A stretch of 64,000 bases of DNA from Denitrificimonas caeni DSM 24390 (lineage in GTDB: Bacteria > Pseudomonadota > Gammaproteobacteria > Pseudomonadales > Pseudomonadaceae), in NCBI RefSeq assembly GCF_000421765.1, contig NZ_ATXQ01000004.1, positions 124,001 to 188,000 on the forward strand, written 5' to 3'. This document shows, in pieces, positions 6,622 through 16,025 of this stretch (position 1 is the stretch's first letter; every line of letters begins with the position of its first letter). Made by a program: the position numbers and the translations under genes. Under the pieces are notes generated by a model. That model did not search any database. It worked only from the letters and a program-made list of their open reading frames with translations, and was not told the DNA's origin.

Positions 6622-8643
6622 ATGTATTTTCAGTCTTCTAAACTGTGGGTTAGCCTGGTATTAGGCAATGCTCTACTGGTTGCGGCAGGTACAGCGCAGA
6701 GTAAACCTTATCAATTTGACCAAGTCACGGTGCTCGGACAAGCGCAGGAAACTGAAATATTCAAGAATCCAGCCTCTGTTAGCGTGATTGATCGCGCGAC
6801 GCTCGATAAAAGTGCCGGGCAGTCGATTGCGAGCTATTTGCGCAATATTCCAGGTGTGCAAATCTCCGAGGAAGGCGTTGAGCGCATTTCTATCCGTGGT
6901 GAGGATTCCCGCCGCGTAGCTATTTTTATTGATGGTCAGAAGCTGACCGACCACACTAAGTACGGGCAACCATTGCTGATTGATCCGGCCTCGATAGAGC
7001 GCATCGAAGTGCTGCGTGGTTCTTCTTCTGTGGTATCGGGCGGTCGTGCGATTGGTGGCGTAGTTAATATTGTAACCAAAAAAGGTGCGGACAAGCCTTT
7101 AGAAATCAGTACGCAAGCAGGTTACTTTTCAGCAACTAAAGGTTATCGCGCATCAACTGCATTATCGGGTAGTCAGGCCGGTTTTGATTACCGTTTAGGT
7201 GTGTCACGCTCGGAGTTGAATGATCGTGCGACACCTAAAGGGCGCTTAAAACCTTCAGAAACCGACGATAGCAACGTTTCTGCTCATGTTGGTTATAAAG
7301 CTGGACCACATTATTTTGCCCTAAAGGCTCAGCGTTACGATGTCGCTGCCCAAGTCTATTTAAAACAAGATAACGCTAAATTGGAGCTACCTAAACGCGA
7401 ACTGAATAAAGTTGGTTTGTTTTACCAAGGTGATCAACTGACTGAAACGCTAGATAAACTAAAAATTGACGTATACCGCCAAACGATTGATCGTGAGTTT
7501 CAAAATAGTGTGACTCAGCGAACGCCGGTAGCGACCGTTAATGTTGATGTTCTCTCTGATGACGAGCAAGTCACGCATGGTTTGAATCTGCAGGCAGAGT
7601 TGTCATTAATCGACGGGCACAGCACCGTTATTGGTGCGGAGTATGAGCAGGACGGTCTTAAAACCAAGAAAAGCAACGTAGTTGCAACATCATTTAGCAC
7701 CCCGTTTCCTCCCAGCTCAAAGAAGCAGACTCAAGGCTATGATGATGCTCAGATTGATACCACATCTATCTTTGCTCAACACAGTGTGCCATTAGCTGAG
7801 GATCTGACTGCCAGCTTTGGTGCGCGTCATTATTACGTAAAAGCTAAGCATGATAAGTCGCTTTTAAATAATGTTGCGCAACCGCGTAGCGATAACTCTG
7901 ATAATCACACTGTGGGTGCGATGAGCTTGGTGTGGCAGGCCAGCGATGCCCTAGTATTGCGCAGTAACCTCTCTCAGGGGTATGTGTACCCAACCTTGAG
8001 TCAGTTATTTTTGGCTACAACCGGTGGCGGAAACACGTTTTCCGGTAACCCTGGTTTAAAACCTGAAAAATCGACGACCTTCGAACTGGGTGCGCGTTAC
8101 GATACCAGCGAGTTGTTACTGGATGCCACGGTATTTTATAGCCGCTCAAAGGATTATATTGATTCTGTATTGACCGGTAAAAATATTGGTACCTTCCGTA
8201 ATGTTGATAAAGCAAAAAGTTATGGTATTGAACTCGCTGCTGAGAAAAGTTTTGCGGACAGTGGTTTTACTCCGTACACAACAGCAACTTTAATGCGTCG
8301 CCAAATTACCACGCCAGCCTATCGCAGCTACGACAGCGGTACGCCCAACGTGTTTGCCCGCGTTGGTTTAAAACACACCGGCTACTGGAATGTATTTGAG
8401 CGTGAGGCCGACCTGTTCGTACAAGGTGCATCCTCAGCAAAAAATGTGAGCAAACCAAACAGTGAAGCTTATGAGGCTCAAGGTTACGCTACTTTGAATC
8501 TGCGTTTAAGCATGACCACAGAGAGCAGTAATAGCTTTGGGGTTGAGCTCAATAACTTAACCAATAAAACCTATCGCCCTATTGATGAGCAGCTCTACGG
8601 CGCAAAACGTAGTGCCAATATCTTTGCAACCTATACGTTCTAA
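6622..8643 (+). CDS. TonB-dependent outer-membrane receptor, probably for heme or a siderophore
   Basis: A 673-residue outer-membrane receptor that imports an iron source using TonB energy. After a signal peptide (about residues 1-28, ending near TAQSKP) comes a plug domain: the TonB-box-like QVTVLGQ, NPASVSVIDRATL, LRNIPGVQI, ISIRGEDSRRVAIFIDG and IERIEVLRGSSSVVSGGRA. A beta-barrel follows, ending NNLTNKTYRPID and a terminal aromatic FATYTF needed for BAM insertion. The barrel segment GNPGLKPEKSTTFELGARY is common in hemin/siderophore receptors, but the ligand is not certain. ATG 6622 is chosen for its GGGGA ribosome site and proper signal peptide; an upstream GTG at 6589 would overlap the regulatory region. 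Fur control is expected. No exbBD or transport genes adjoin. Confidence 0.9.
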   Translation: MYFQSSKLWVSLVLGNALLVAAGTAQSKPYQFDQVTVLGQAQETEIFKNPASVSVIDRATLDKSAGQSIASYLRNIPGVQISEEGVERISIRGEDSRRVAIFIDGQKLTDHTKYGQPLLIDPASIERIEVLRGSSSVVSGGRAIGGVVNIVTKKGADKPLEISTQAGYFSATKGYRASTALSGSQAGFDYRLGVSRSELNDRATPKGRLKPSETDDSNVSAHVGYKAGPHYFALKAQRYDVAAQVYLKQDNAKLELPKRELNKVGLFYQGDQLTETLDKLKIDVYRQTIDREFQNSVTQRTPVATVNVDVLSDDEQVTHGLNLQAELSLIDGHSTVIGAEYEQDGLKTKKSNVVATSFSTPFPPSSKKQTQGYDDAQIDTTSIFAQHSVPLAEDLTASFGARHYYVKAKHDKSLLNNVAQPRSDNSDNHTVGAMSLVWQASDALVLRSNLSQGYVYPTLSQLFLATTGGGNTFSGNPGLKPEKSTTFELGARYDTSELLLDATVFYSRSKDYIDSVLTGKNIGTFRNVDKAKSYGIELAAEKSFADSGFTPYTTATLMRRQITTPAYRSYDSGTPNVFARVGLKHTGYWNVFEREADLFVQGASSAKNVSKPNSEAYEAQGYATLNLRLSMTTESSNSFGVELNNLTNKTYRPIDEQLYGAKRSANIFATYTF

Positions 8644-8648
8644 AATTG

Positions 8649-8690
8649 GACCGTTGCGACGCTTAATGCAGTGTCGCAACGGTCGTTTAG
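8649..8690 (+). terminator. Rho-independent terminator of the TonB receptor
   Basis: GACCGTTGCGAC (8649-8660) and its exact complement (8673-8684) form a 12-bp stem, followed by GTTTAG, 5 bp after the stop codon. The convergent LysR gene ends 15 bp further on. Confidence 0.75.
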
Positions 8691-8705
8691 ATCTGCGCTA
8701 GCAAT

Positions 8706-9605
8706 TTAACCGGTGTGCACTTGCCGGCAATGATTTAAGAACGCAGTGAGTTGTGGTGATAACGTTTTATTGCGCTGGTAAATCAAAAAGAAGCGGCGGG
8801 TCAATTTTGGCAGTGACGTGTTGACTTCCACCAGTTCACCGCGGGTCAAAAAGCGCGCCACAATTGTTCGTGATAAGCAGGCTAAGCCTAAGCCTGCAGC
8901 GGCGGCATGCTTAATCGCTTCAGAGTTACTAAACTCGGCCGCAGGTCGCAGTTGATGCAGGTGCGGTAGTAACACATGCTCAACCGCTTCTTGGGTGCCG
9001 GAGCCTGGCTCACGTAATAACCACAGCGCATTCTGTAAGTCTTTCAGGGTAACTTGCCGTTTTGCCTGTCCTTGTAAAATAGGATGATTGGCGGCGCAGA
9101 CAATCACCAGTTCATCCTCAATCCAAGGTTCAGCTAACAGATCAGGTTCATGGCAGGGGCCTTCGATGATGCCCATATCTACTTCAAAATGCGCTACTGC
9201 AGTCGCCGTCGCGGCACTGTTCGCGATCATCACCCGTGGGCAATGTTGCTTGTTGTGCAAAGCGTGACTGGCCAGTAGTTTTGGTAACAGATAAATACCA
9301 ATCGTAGTGCTGGCGCCAATGTATAAACCTGCGCCAGTTGTCTCGCTAGAATTGAACTGTTGTTCGATGGTATTGGCGGCATCGAGCATTTGCCGTGCTT
9401 GCGGTAGCAGTAAGCGGCCATTGTCGTTCAGTACGAGGCGCTTGCCGACTCGATCGAATAGATCGACAGTCAAGATGCTTTCCAGTTCTTTTAATGCAGC
9501 GCTGGTAGCGGACTGTGAGAGGGCGATGTTTTGCGCTGCCGCTGCAGTGCTACCTGATAAAGCAATCGCAGTAAAAATATGCAATTGGCGCAAAGTGATT
9601 TGCAT
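8706..9605 (-). CDS. LysR-family regulator, YeiE-like
   Basis: A 299-residue LysR-type regulator with the standard plan: winged helix-turn-helix at residues 1-65 (LRQLHIFTAIALSGSTAAAA, then LSQSATSAALKELES, then LFDRVGKRLVL) and a periplasmic-binding-like effector domain from about residue 90. It diverges from a YeiH-family gene, the same arrangement as E. coli yeiE-yeiH, where YeiE senses sulfite. By analogy it probably activates the neighbouring exporter gene. The effector is inferred from synteny, not from binding residues. Confidence 0.85.
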   Translation of the reverse strand: MQITLRQLHIFTAIALSGSTAAAAQNIALSQSATSAALKELESILTVDLFDRVGKRLVLNDNGRLLLPQARQMLDAANTIEQQFNSSETTGAGLYIGASTTIGIYLLPKLLASHALHNKQHCPRVMIANSAATATAVAHFEVDMGIIEGPCHEPDLLAEPWIEDELVIVCAANHPILQGQAKRQVTLKDLQNALWLLREPGSGTQEAVEHVLLPHLHQLRPAAEFSNSEAIKHAAAAGLGLACLSRTIVARFLTRGELVEVNTSLPKLTRRFFLIYQRNKTLSPQLTAFLNHCRQVHTG

Positions 9606-9652
9606 GCTGAGGCCTCTGGTAAATGCTGTCGATCAACCTGTTATATCGTTTG

Positions 9653-9668
9653 ATTATACCTATATAAT
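9653..9668. promoter_or_regulatory. Candidate LysR operator in the divergent intergenic region
   Basis: ATTATA-N4-TATAAT is a dyad in the 148-bp gap between the divergent regulator and the YeiH gene. It fits the T-N11-A style of LysR boxes, and its right half could double as a -10 element for yeiH. Chance is possible in AT-rich DNA. Confidence 0.35.
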
Positions 9669-9753
9669 TCGTTTTATTGTTTGAATGCTGGCCCATACAC
9701 TGTTTGACATCGGGTGCTGATACAGGCCTTCAGAAACAGTGAGAGCGTTTAAA

Positions 9754-10866
9754 ATGTTAGCGTTACCAAGAAAAAATACAGATATGTGTACTGGCCTGCC
9801 CAAATGGCTGCAGCTGCGTACAGAGTTGCTGCCCGGTTTATTGTTGTGTGCGGCTTTGTCTGCTGGCGCATTAATGCTGGATCGTGTGCCGTGGTTACAA
9901 ACGCATGGACTGTCTGCATTAACGCTGGCCATCATGTTCGGTTTTGTTGTGGGTAATACAGTGTTTCCACGCTTGGTTGATCGCTGTGCGCCCGGGGTGC
10001 TTTACGCGAAGCAATACATGCTGCGTTTAGGCATCATCCTCTATGGTTTTCGCTTAACGTTTCAAGACATGGGCTATGTTGGGCTAGCTGGTGTACTGAT
10101 TGATGCGCTTGTGTTGACCACAACTTTTGCTTTGGCGGTGGTGCTGGGTATACGCGTATTCAAGCTGGAGCGTGGTACCGCAATGTTGATTGGTATTGGC
10201 AGCTCTATTTGTGGTGCGGCGGCAATTATGGCAGCGGAGCCGGTTCTCAAAGCGCGTGCTGAGCAGGTTACCGTAGCAGTCGCAACTGTCGTGGTGTTTG
10301 GTACCTTAGCGATTTTTGTCTATCCGTTGCTGCACAGCTTAAATATGCATTGGCAGTTATTGAATACCACTGACTTTGCTTACGGTATGTTTGTCGGTTC
10401 TACTATTCATGAGGTTGCGCAAGTAGTGGCCGCAGGCGCAGCAATCAGCCCAACCGCTGCCGACACTGCCGTCATTGCTAAGATGGTGAGGGTGATGATG
10501 CTGGCGCCATTCTTGATTGGTTTGGCGGTGTATTTGGCCCGAGCCAAGACCGAGCAAGTAACTGAGAAGGCTCCCGCTAAAAAAGGACTGCTCGCTAGGG
10601 TTAGCGTACCTTGGTTTGCTTTTATCTTTGTCGCGGTGGCCGGCTTTAACTCTTTGCAGTTGTTGCCTGAGTTGGTCATCGAGCATATTGCACAAGTGGA
10701 TACAGCTTTATTAGCCATGGCTATGGCGGGTCTTGGTTTGACCACTGATCTCAAAGCGATTCGCCGTGCCGGCTTGAAGCCGCTAATGTTGGCCAGCCTG
10801 CTGTTTGTTTGGTTAGTGGTGGGAGGCGCTGGGTTGAACTATGCGATCACGGCAGCATTTTCCTAA
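9754..10866 (+). CDS. YeiH family inner-membrane protein (putative sulfate/sulfite exporter)
   Basis: A polytopic membrane protein of 370 residues with about ten hydrophobic segments and the family motifs AIMFGFVVGNTVFP, LRLGIILYGFRLT, GIGSSICGAAAIMA and GSTIHEVAQVVAAG. The family (UPF0324/YeiH, Pfam Cons_hypoth698) is annotated as a putative sulfate exporter; transport substrates are poorly proven, but the partner regulator YeiE responds to sulfite. ATG 9754 is chosen because GAGAG lies 8 bp upstream; an in-frame GTG at 9739 lacks a ribosome site. A strong bidirectional terminator follows. Confidence 0.85.
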   Translation: MLALPRKNTDMCTGLPKWLQLRTELLPGLLLCAALSAGALMLDRVPWLQTHGLSALTLAIMFGFVVGNTVFPRLVDRCAPGVLYAKQYMLRLGIILYGFRLTFQDMGYVGLAGVLIDALVLTTTFALAVVLGIRVFKLERGTAMLIGIGSSICGAAAIMAAEPVLKARAEQVTVAVATVVVFGTLAIFVYPLLHSLNMHWQLLNTTDFAYGMFVGSTIHEVAQVVAAGAAISPTAADTAVIAKMVRVMMLAPFLIGLAVYLARAKTEQVTEKAPAKKGLLARVSVPWFAFIFVAVAGFNSLQLLPELVIEHIAQVDTALLAMAMAGLGLTTDLKAIRRAGLKPLMLASLLFVWLVVGGAGLNYAITAAFS

Positions 10867-10895
10867 TCGATATAAAATATTCTTATCGCTTAAAC

Positions 10896-10947
10896 AAAAC
10901 CGCGCAGTGAGCATTCATTTTAAATGGCTGCTCACTGCGCGGTTTTT
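10896..10947. terminator. Strong bidirectional terminator, 18-bp perfect stem
   Basis: AAAACCGCGCAGTGAGCA (10896-10913) is the exact complement of 10929-10946 and ends in TTTTT on the plus strand and in TTTT on the minus strand. It separates the convergent yeiH-like gene and the small secreted-protein gene. Confidence 0.85.
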
Positions 10948-10991
10948 AGATTTTAAAGGAGTAGCGGTGTGTCTGGATTTTTGCGTAACTG

Positions 10992-11384
10992 CTATAGCTC
11001 ATCGCACACATGGTTTTCTTTGAGGGAGTCGATATCGAACTCTTCTTGCAATGCTTGTGCACCAGGGAAAGCATTGCCCATTTGTGCTGTGCATTTTTTC
11101 ATGGCTTGGAAGTTAGGATTGCTTTGCATGTCTTTAGCGTAGGTCATCGCGCTATCTTGTGCTTGCTGGCGCTGGTCAGACTCACATAGCTGCTTAATGT
11201 GCTTGGCCATTTTTTCGCCATTGGCGGCCATGTCTTCTAAGTAGCGCATATCAACAGTTTCGCTGATACAGCGCTGCATTTGCATCATGTTTTGCATCAT
11301 CTGTTCGTGCTCGTTAGCGTGAGCCATAGAAGTCGCAGTGGTTATGATGCAGAGTGTTGCTGCTAAGGCTGAGGGCTTAATCAT
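10992..11384 (-). CDS. Small exported protein of unknown function
   Basis: A 130-residue protein with a clear N-terminal signal peptide (MIKPSALAATLCIITTATSMAHA, cleavage likely after AHA, near residue 23). The mature part is about 107 residues, rich in Met, Gln, Glu and Lys, predicted mostly helical, with four cysteines (CISETV, LCESDQ, KKCTAQ and the near-terminal HVCDEL) that could form two disulfides in the periplasm. AGAGGA precedes the ATG. I recognise no domain. It stands alone between two terminator-bounded units, in the place where ruvC would normally precede ruvA. Confidence 0.75.
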   Translation of the reverse strand: MIKPSALAATLCIITTATSMAHANEHEQMMQNMMQMQRCISETVDMRYLEDMAANGEKMAKHIKQLCESDQRQQAQDSAMTYAKDMQSNPNFQAMKKCTAQMGNAFPGAQALQEEFDIDSLKENHVCDEL

Positions 11385-11618
11385 GCGCCTTATCCTCTGT
11401 AGGTTGTGTTGATGGCTCAGATAATAGGCGATCTGAGCACGCTTGCCTAATCAATCAGGGGGAGTCGAGTCATGCTTCAATCTATAGATTGAAAGGGCTG
11501 GGTGCGCATTGAGAGCATTGCAGGCTGATCTGGTATTGTTTTGTGGTAACTGTATATAATGCCAGCTGTTGTGTTTGGGTTGCTGCTCGGTAATCCAACT
11601 CTTAAAGAAGGAAAGGTT

Positions 11619-12233
11619 GTGATTGGATATCTACGAGGCAATTTACTAGAGAAGCAACCGCCGCATGTCCTGCTGGATGTCAATGGCGTTGGTTATGAAT
11701 TGGAAGTGCCAATGACCACTTTATTCCAGTTGCCGATGGTGGGTGAGCCTTTGGTGCTGCATGTGCATTTGGTGGTGCGCGAAGATGCGCAGCTTTTATA
11801 CGGCTTTTACACTAAACGCGACCGTACTTTATTTCGTGAACTGATCCGCTTAAATGGTGTGGGGCCCAAGCTGGCGCTGGCCTTGATGTCGGGGATGAGC
11901 GTCGATGAAATGATTCAATGCGTGAATGCCGAAGACACCAGTCGCTTAATGAAAGTCCCAGGCGTCGGTAAAAAAACTGCTGAACGCTTACTGGTTGAAC
12001 TTAAAGATCGTTTTAAAAATTGGGACAGCACGCCGTTGGCCGGGCAAAACAGCATGGAACCTGCTGGGCTTTCGGCAGTCACAGACGCGAACAGTCCAGA
12101 AAAAGATGCAGTGAGTGCGCTGATTAGTTTAGGCTTTAAACCCGCCGAAGCGAGTCGCGCGGTTAGCGCTGTAGCGCAAGATGGTTTGAGCAGCGAAGAC
12201 TTGATTCGTCGCGCATTGAAAGGCATGGCGTAA
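11619..12233 (+). CDS. ruvA: Holliday junction branch-migration protein RuvA
   Basis: RuvA binds four-way DNA junctions and loads the RuvB motor during recombinational repair. The 204-residue product begins [12 protein letters not shown], uses a GTG start with AAGGAAAGG just upstream, and shows the OB fold, the helix-hairpin-helix region ([16 protein letters not shown] and [17 protein letters not shown]) and a C-terminal UBA-like RuvB-binding domain ([18 protein letters not shown]). A longer in-frame start at 11559 is rejected because conserved sequence begins at 11619. ruvB follows; ruvC is not upstream, which is unusual. A TATAAT at 11555-11560 may be the -10 box. Confidence 0.95.
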   Translation: MIGYLRGNLLEKQPPHVLLDVNGVGYELEVPMTTLFQLPMVGEPLVLHVHLVVREDAQLLYGFYTKRDRTLFRELIRLNGVGPKLALALMSGMSVDEMIQCVNAEDTSRLMKVPGVGKKTAERLLVELKDRFKNWDSTPLAGQNSMEPAGLSAVTDANSPEKDAVSALISLGFKPAEASRAVSAVAQDGLSSEDLIRRALKGMA

Positions 12234-12265
12234 TTGAGCCACATTATTTGGGATAACTGCAGTTT

Positions 12266-13315
12266 ATGATTGAAGCTGATCGCTTGATTGCCGCCGCTCC
12301 GCGTGAGCGTGAAGAGCACGTTGATCGCGCCATACGCCCGCTGTGCTTAGCTGATTATATTGGTCAGCCCAGTGTGCGTGAGCAAATGGCATTGTTTATG
12401 CAGGCTGCTAAAAACCGTGATGAAGCGCTTGATCATACGCTGATCTTTGGTCCGCCAGGTTTAGGCAAAACCACGTTAGCCAATATCATTGCCCAAGAAA
12501 TGAATGTCTCGTTAAAAAGCACTTCAGGTCCGGTGCTTGAGCGTCCAGGTGATTTGGCAGCACTGTTAACTAACCTTGAAGAAGGTGACGTGCTGTTTAT
12601 TGATGAAATTCACCGCTTGCCGCCAATTGTGGAAGAGGTTTTGTATCCAGCGATGGAAGACTTCCAATTGGATATCATGATCGGTGAGGGGCCGGCCGCG
12701 CGCTCAATCAAACTCGACTTGCCACAATTTACTTTAGTCGGTGCCACCACGCGCGCTGGCATGCTGACCAATCCGTTGCGCGACCGCTTTGGTATTGTGC
12801 AGCGCTTAGAGTTTTATAACGTCACAGACTTGACCACTATTGTGGTGCGCTCGGCAGGCATTTTAAACATGCCAATTGAGTATGAAGGCGCCTATGAAAT
12901 TGCGCGGCGCGCGCGCGGCACTCCACGGATTGCCAACCGTTTATTGCGCCGTGTGCGCGATTTTGCTCAAGTGCGCGGCACTGGACAGATCAGTCAAGTC
13001 ATCGCCAATCAAGCACTGAACTTGCTTGATGTGGATGAACATGGTTTTGATCACCAGGACCGTCGTCTGTTGTTGGCAATGATTGAAAAGTTTGATGGCG
13101 GTCCAGTGGGTGTGGATAGCTTGGCTGCCGCGATCAGTGAAGAGCGGCATACCATTGAAGATGTGCTGGAACCCTATTTGATTCAGCAGGGCTTTATCAT
13201 GCGCACCCCACGTGGGCGCGTCGTCACCCGTCATGCTTATCTGCATTTTGGCTTACATTTACCTGAGCGTTTGCTCGATGGTGCGGTGTTAGAGAAATAC
13301 CTTGATGATGAGTGA
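12266..13315 (+). CDS. ruvB: Holliday junction helicase motor RuvB
   Basis: RuvB is the AAA+ ATPase that drives branch migration with RuvA. The 349 residues include Walker [10 protein letters not shown] (62-70), Walker [10 protein letters not shown] (from 110), sensor I GATTRAG (159-165) and arginine finger Arg174 in NPLRDRFG, followed by the winged-helix DNA-binding domain ([18 protein letters not shown]). It lies 32 bp after ruvA, clearly the same transcript. Confidence 0.97.
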   Translation: MIEADRLIAAAPREREEHVDRAIRPLCLADYIGQPSVREQMALFMQAAKNRDEALDHTLIFGPPGLGKTTLANIIAQEMNVSLKSTSGPVLERPGDLAALLTNLEEGDVLFIDEIHRLPPIVEEVLYPAMEDFQLDIMIGEGPAARSIKLDLPQFTLVGATTRAGMLTNPLRDRFGIVQRLEFYNVTDLTTIVVRSAGILNMPIEYEGAYEIARRARGTPRIANRLLRRVRDFAQVRGTGQISQVIANQALNLLDVDEHGFDHQDRRLLLAMIEKFDGGPVGVDSLAAAISEERHTIEDVLEPYLIQQGFIMRTPRGRVVTRHAYLHFGLHLPERLLDGAVLEKYLDDE

Positions 13316-13364
13316 AAATATACCTGCGTTCCCCATTGGCAATTAGACGAGGTGGCATTACAGT

Positions 13365-13808
13365 ATGCGCGCACAAACATCAGCACAACGGTTTACCTTT
13401 CCTTGTCGTGTTTATTACGAGGATACGGATGCAGGCGGCATCGTGTATTACGTGAATTACCTAAAATTCATGGAGCGCGCACGCACTGAACGCTTGCGCC
13501 ACCTGGGCTTTTCCCAAGCGCAGATGGCCACCGAAAATCTGTTGTTTGTTGTACATTCCTCGCAAGCACGCTACCACACGCCAGCTCGTTTAGACGATGA
13601 GCTATTGGTGAGTGTGCAAGTGGAAGCTCTAAAACGTGCCAGTTTAAAATTTTATCAGCAGGTTCGCCGTGTCAGTGATGATGCTCTTCTGTGTGAAGGA
13701 CATTTCACCATTGCCTGTGTGCGTGCTGATACCTTAAAACCTCGGGGCATTCCCGAACTGTTATATGCGGCGTTTAATGCCGATGTGCAAGATTTTGCAG
13801 GAGAGTAA
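13365..13808 (+). CDS. ybgC: Tol-Pal-associated acyl-CoA thioesterase YbgC
   Basis: A hotdog-fold thioesterase of 147 residues that hydrolyses acyl-CoA and is almost always encoded at the head of tol-pal. The active-site segment [19 protein letters not shown] (from residue 18) carries the catalytic Asp in DTDAGG. GAGGTGG lies 9 bp upstream of the ATG. tolQ starts 2 bp after its stop, so the two are translated together. Confidence 0.93.
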   Translation: MRAQTSAQRFTFPCRVYYEDTDAGGIVYYVNYLKFMERARTERLRHLGFSQAQMATENLLFVVHSSQARYHTPARLDDELLVSVQVEALKRASLKFYQQVRRVSDDALLCEGHFTIACVRADTLKPRGIPELLYAAFNADVQDFAGE

Positions 13809-13810
13809 GC

Positions 13811-14506
13811 GTGGAAGCTAATGCCGTTGATCAGATGTCAATGTGGAGCCTAATCAGTAACGCCAGTCTGGTGGTTCAGTTTGTCATGTTGATTCTAGTG
13901 GGAGCCTCGATCACTTCATGGGTGATTATCTTCCAACGCAGCCAGTTATTGCGTACTGCACGCAACAGCTTAAATGTTTTTGAAGACCGTTTTTGGTCTG
14001 GTATTGATCTGTCTAAGTTGTACCGACAAGTCAATAGCGATCCTGATCCAGACTCAGGCGTTGAGCAGATTTTCCGCGCTGGCTTTAAAGAGTTTTCGCG
14101 CTTAAGTCAGCAGCAAGGTGCTAATCCTGAATCAGTGATGGATGGTGTGGCGCGTTCGATGCGTGTGGCCATTTCTCACGAAGAAGAAAAACTTGAGCAA
14201 AGCCTACCGTTTCTGGCCACTGTTGGATCAACCAGCCCGTATATTGGTCTGTTTGGTACGGTGTGGGGCATTATGAACTCCTTCCGTGGTTTGGCGCAGG
14301 TGCAGCAAGCCACTCTGGCAACTGTTGCTCCAGGTATTGCTGAAGCATTGATTGCTACGGCGATTGGCTTGTTTGCAGCGATTCCTGCTGTCATTGCTTA
14401 TAACCGCTTCTCGGCGCGCGGTGAGAATTTAATTGCGCGTTATTACACCTTTGCTGATGAGTTCCAAGCCATTTTGCATCGTAAAGTCCACTCGAACGAG
14501 GATTAA
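13811..14506 (+). CDS. tolQ: Tol-Pal proton channel subunit TolQ
   Basis: TolQ forms with TolR the inner-membrane proton-driven motor that energises TolA for outer-membrane constriction at division. The 231-residue protein has three membrane segments: near residues 20-42 (VVQFVMLILVGASITSWVII), then GLFGTVWGIMNSF near 150, and IATAIGLFAAIPAVIAYN near 182. It belongs to the ExbB/MotA family. The GTG start follows GGAGAG. Confidence 0.95.
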   Translation: MEANAVDQMSMWSLISNASLVVQFVMLILVGASITSWVIIFQRSQLLRTARNSLNVFEDRFWSGIDLSKLYRQVNSDPDPDSGVEQIFRAGFKEFSRLSQQQGANPESVMDGVARSMRVAISHEEEKLEQSLPFLATVGSTSPYIGLFGTVWGIMNSFRGLAQVQQATLATVAPGIAEALIATAIGLFAAIPAVIAYNRFSARGENLIARYYTFADEFQAILHRKVHSNED

Positions 14507-14514
14507 GGTGCCCC

Positions 14515-14973
14515 ATGCAAAGAGCTAGAATTCGTAATCGGCGCAAACCCGTTGCAGAAATGAACGTGGTGCCCTATATCGACGTGATGCTGGTGCTGTT
14601 GGTGATCTTTATGGTTACCGCGCCGATGCTTAATCAAGGCGTTAAAGTCGACTTACCACAGGTCAGCAGTGAAGTATTGCCGCAAGATAACAACTCAATT
14701 GTGCTGACCATTTCTATTAAGGCTGATAAAAGCTATTACTGGAATACCGGTACTGAGGTTGATATTGATACCGTGCAAGATCAAGCTGTCGATTTAACCC
14801 AGATGGTCAATGCGGCACGCGCTATTTTAGGTGCCAATGCTGCTCAAGGTAAAAAAGTGCAAGTCTATGTGCGTGCCGATAAAACTGTCGACTATGGCAG
14901 TGTGATGGCAGCGATGGGTGGTTTGCAGCAGGCTGGCGTCAGTGATGTTGGCTTAATTACTGAGGCGCCTTAA
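14515..14973 (+). CDS. tolR: Tol-Pal proton channel subunit TolR
   Basis: TolR is the ExbD-like partner of TolQ. The 152-residue protein has one N-terminal membrane helix, YIDVMLVLLVIFMVTAP (from residue 21), containing the proton-accepting Asp23, followed by a periplasmic domain. Its TAA stop shares one base with the tolA ATG (TAATG). Confidence 0.95.
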   Translation: MQRARIRNRRKPVAEMNVVPYIDVMLVLLVIFMVTAPMLNQGVKVDLPQVSSEVLPQDNNSIVLTISIKADKSYYWNTGTEVDIDTVQDQAVDLTQMVNAARAILGANAAQGKKVQVYVRADKTVDYGSVMAAMGGLQQAGVSDVGLITEAP

Positions 14974-16025
14974 TGCGACAGCATGACCGTTCCCCTTCGG
15001 AAAACCTGTTTTGGCCGGTGGTCTGGGCTGTGGGTTTGCACGCGATGCTGTTTGCGTTCTTATTTGTCAGTTTTGCGCGCACGCCTGATTTGCCGCCAGC
15101 ACGTCCGGTAATTAAAGCCACTTTGTATCAGTTGCAATCGCAAAGCCAAGCCACTACGCAAACCAATCAAAAAATTGCCGGTGAAGCTGCAAAAACTTCT
15201 GCGCCAACCTATGAAGCTGAGCAACTCGAGCAGAAAAAAGTTGAGCAAGAGAAAATAGCCGCAGCCGCGCAAGCCGCAAAAGCCAAAGCTGCCGATGCGC
15301 AAGCTAAAGCGGCCGAAGCACGCAAACAGGCCGAGCAAAAAGCTGCCCAAGCGCAGAAGCAAGCACAAGCCAGCAAAGAAGATCAGGCTAAAAAAGCAGC
15401 GGAAAAACTTAAGCAGGCTGAAGTGGCTAAGTTGAAAGCAGCCGAAGATGCCAAGAAGAAGGCAGCTGAGGACGCGAAGAAAAAAGCCGCAGAAGAGGCT
15501 AAAAAGAAAGCTGCAGCAGAAGCTGCGAAGAAAAAAACAGCTGACGATGCCAAGAAGAAAGCTGAAGCCGACAAGAAAAAGCGTGCTGCAGAAGAAGCTG
15601 CTAAGCAGAAGAAAGCTCAAGACGCTGCCCGTAAGGCCCTTGAAGATAAGAAAGCTGGCGCATTAGCAGAGTTGTTGTCTGAGGATACTCAGTATCAACA
15701 AACCGTTGCTGATACGGTAGGTTCGCAAGTGGCGGGTAGTCTCGATGATTTGATCGTGCGCTTAGTCAGTGAGCAGTGGGTGCGACCACCTTCAGCACGC
15801 AACGGCATGGCGGTAACTGTGCTGATTGAAATGTTGCCCGATGGAACCATTACCAATGCAAGTGTCACACGCAGTAGTGGTGATCCCGCTTTTGATGCCT
15901 CGGCAGTGGCGGCTGTGCGTAACGTTGGGCGCATTCGTGAAATGCAACAATTGGATCGTAAAACGTTTGATAGCATGTACCGCAAACGTAGTGCGATATT
16001 TAAACCAGAGGATTTGAGTCTGTGA
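14973..16025 (+). CDS. tolA: Tol-Pal energy transducer TolA
   Basis: TolA spans the periplasm and links the TolQR motor to TolB/Pal. Domain I is a single anchor (about residues 11-36). Domain II, about residues 60-225, is a long Ala/Lys/Glu-rich helix with repeated [12 protein letters not shown]-like heptads. Domain III, about residues 228-350, is the globular TolB-binding end ([29 protein letters not shown]). Length 350 is in the family range. Antisense ORFs over domain II are artefacts of its repetitive codons. Confidence 0.95.
   Translation: MRQHDRSPSENLFWPVVWAVGLHAMLFAFLFVSFARTPDLPPARPVIKATLYQLQSQSQATTQTNQKIAGEAAKTSAPTYEAEQLEQKKVEQEKIAAAAQAAKAKAADAQAKAAEARKQAEQKAAQAQKQAQASKEDQAKKAAEKLKQAEVAKLKAAEDAKKKAAEDAKKKAAEEAKKKAAAEAAKKKTADDAKKKAEADKKKRAAEEAAKQKKAQDAARKALEDKKAGALAELLSEDTQYQQTVADTVGSQVAGSLDDLIVRLVSEQWVRPPSARNGMAVTVLIEMLPDGTITNASVTRSSGDPAFDASAVAAVRNVGRIREMQQLDRKTFDSMYRKRSAIFKPEDLSL

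Noticed and set aside
15060-15620. Long antisense ORFs opposite tolA domain II
   Set aside because: They are produced by the Ala/Lys repeat codons of TolA, giving Phe/Leu/Ser-rich antisense frames without start signals.
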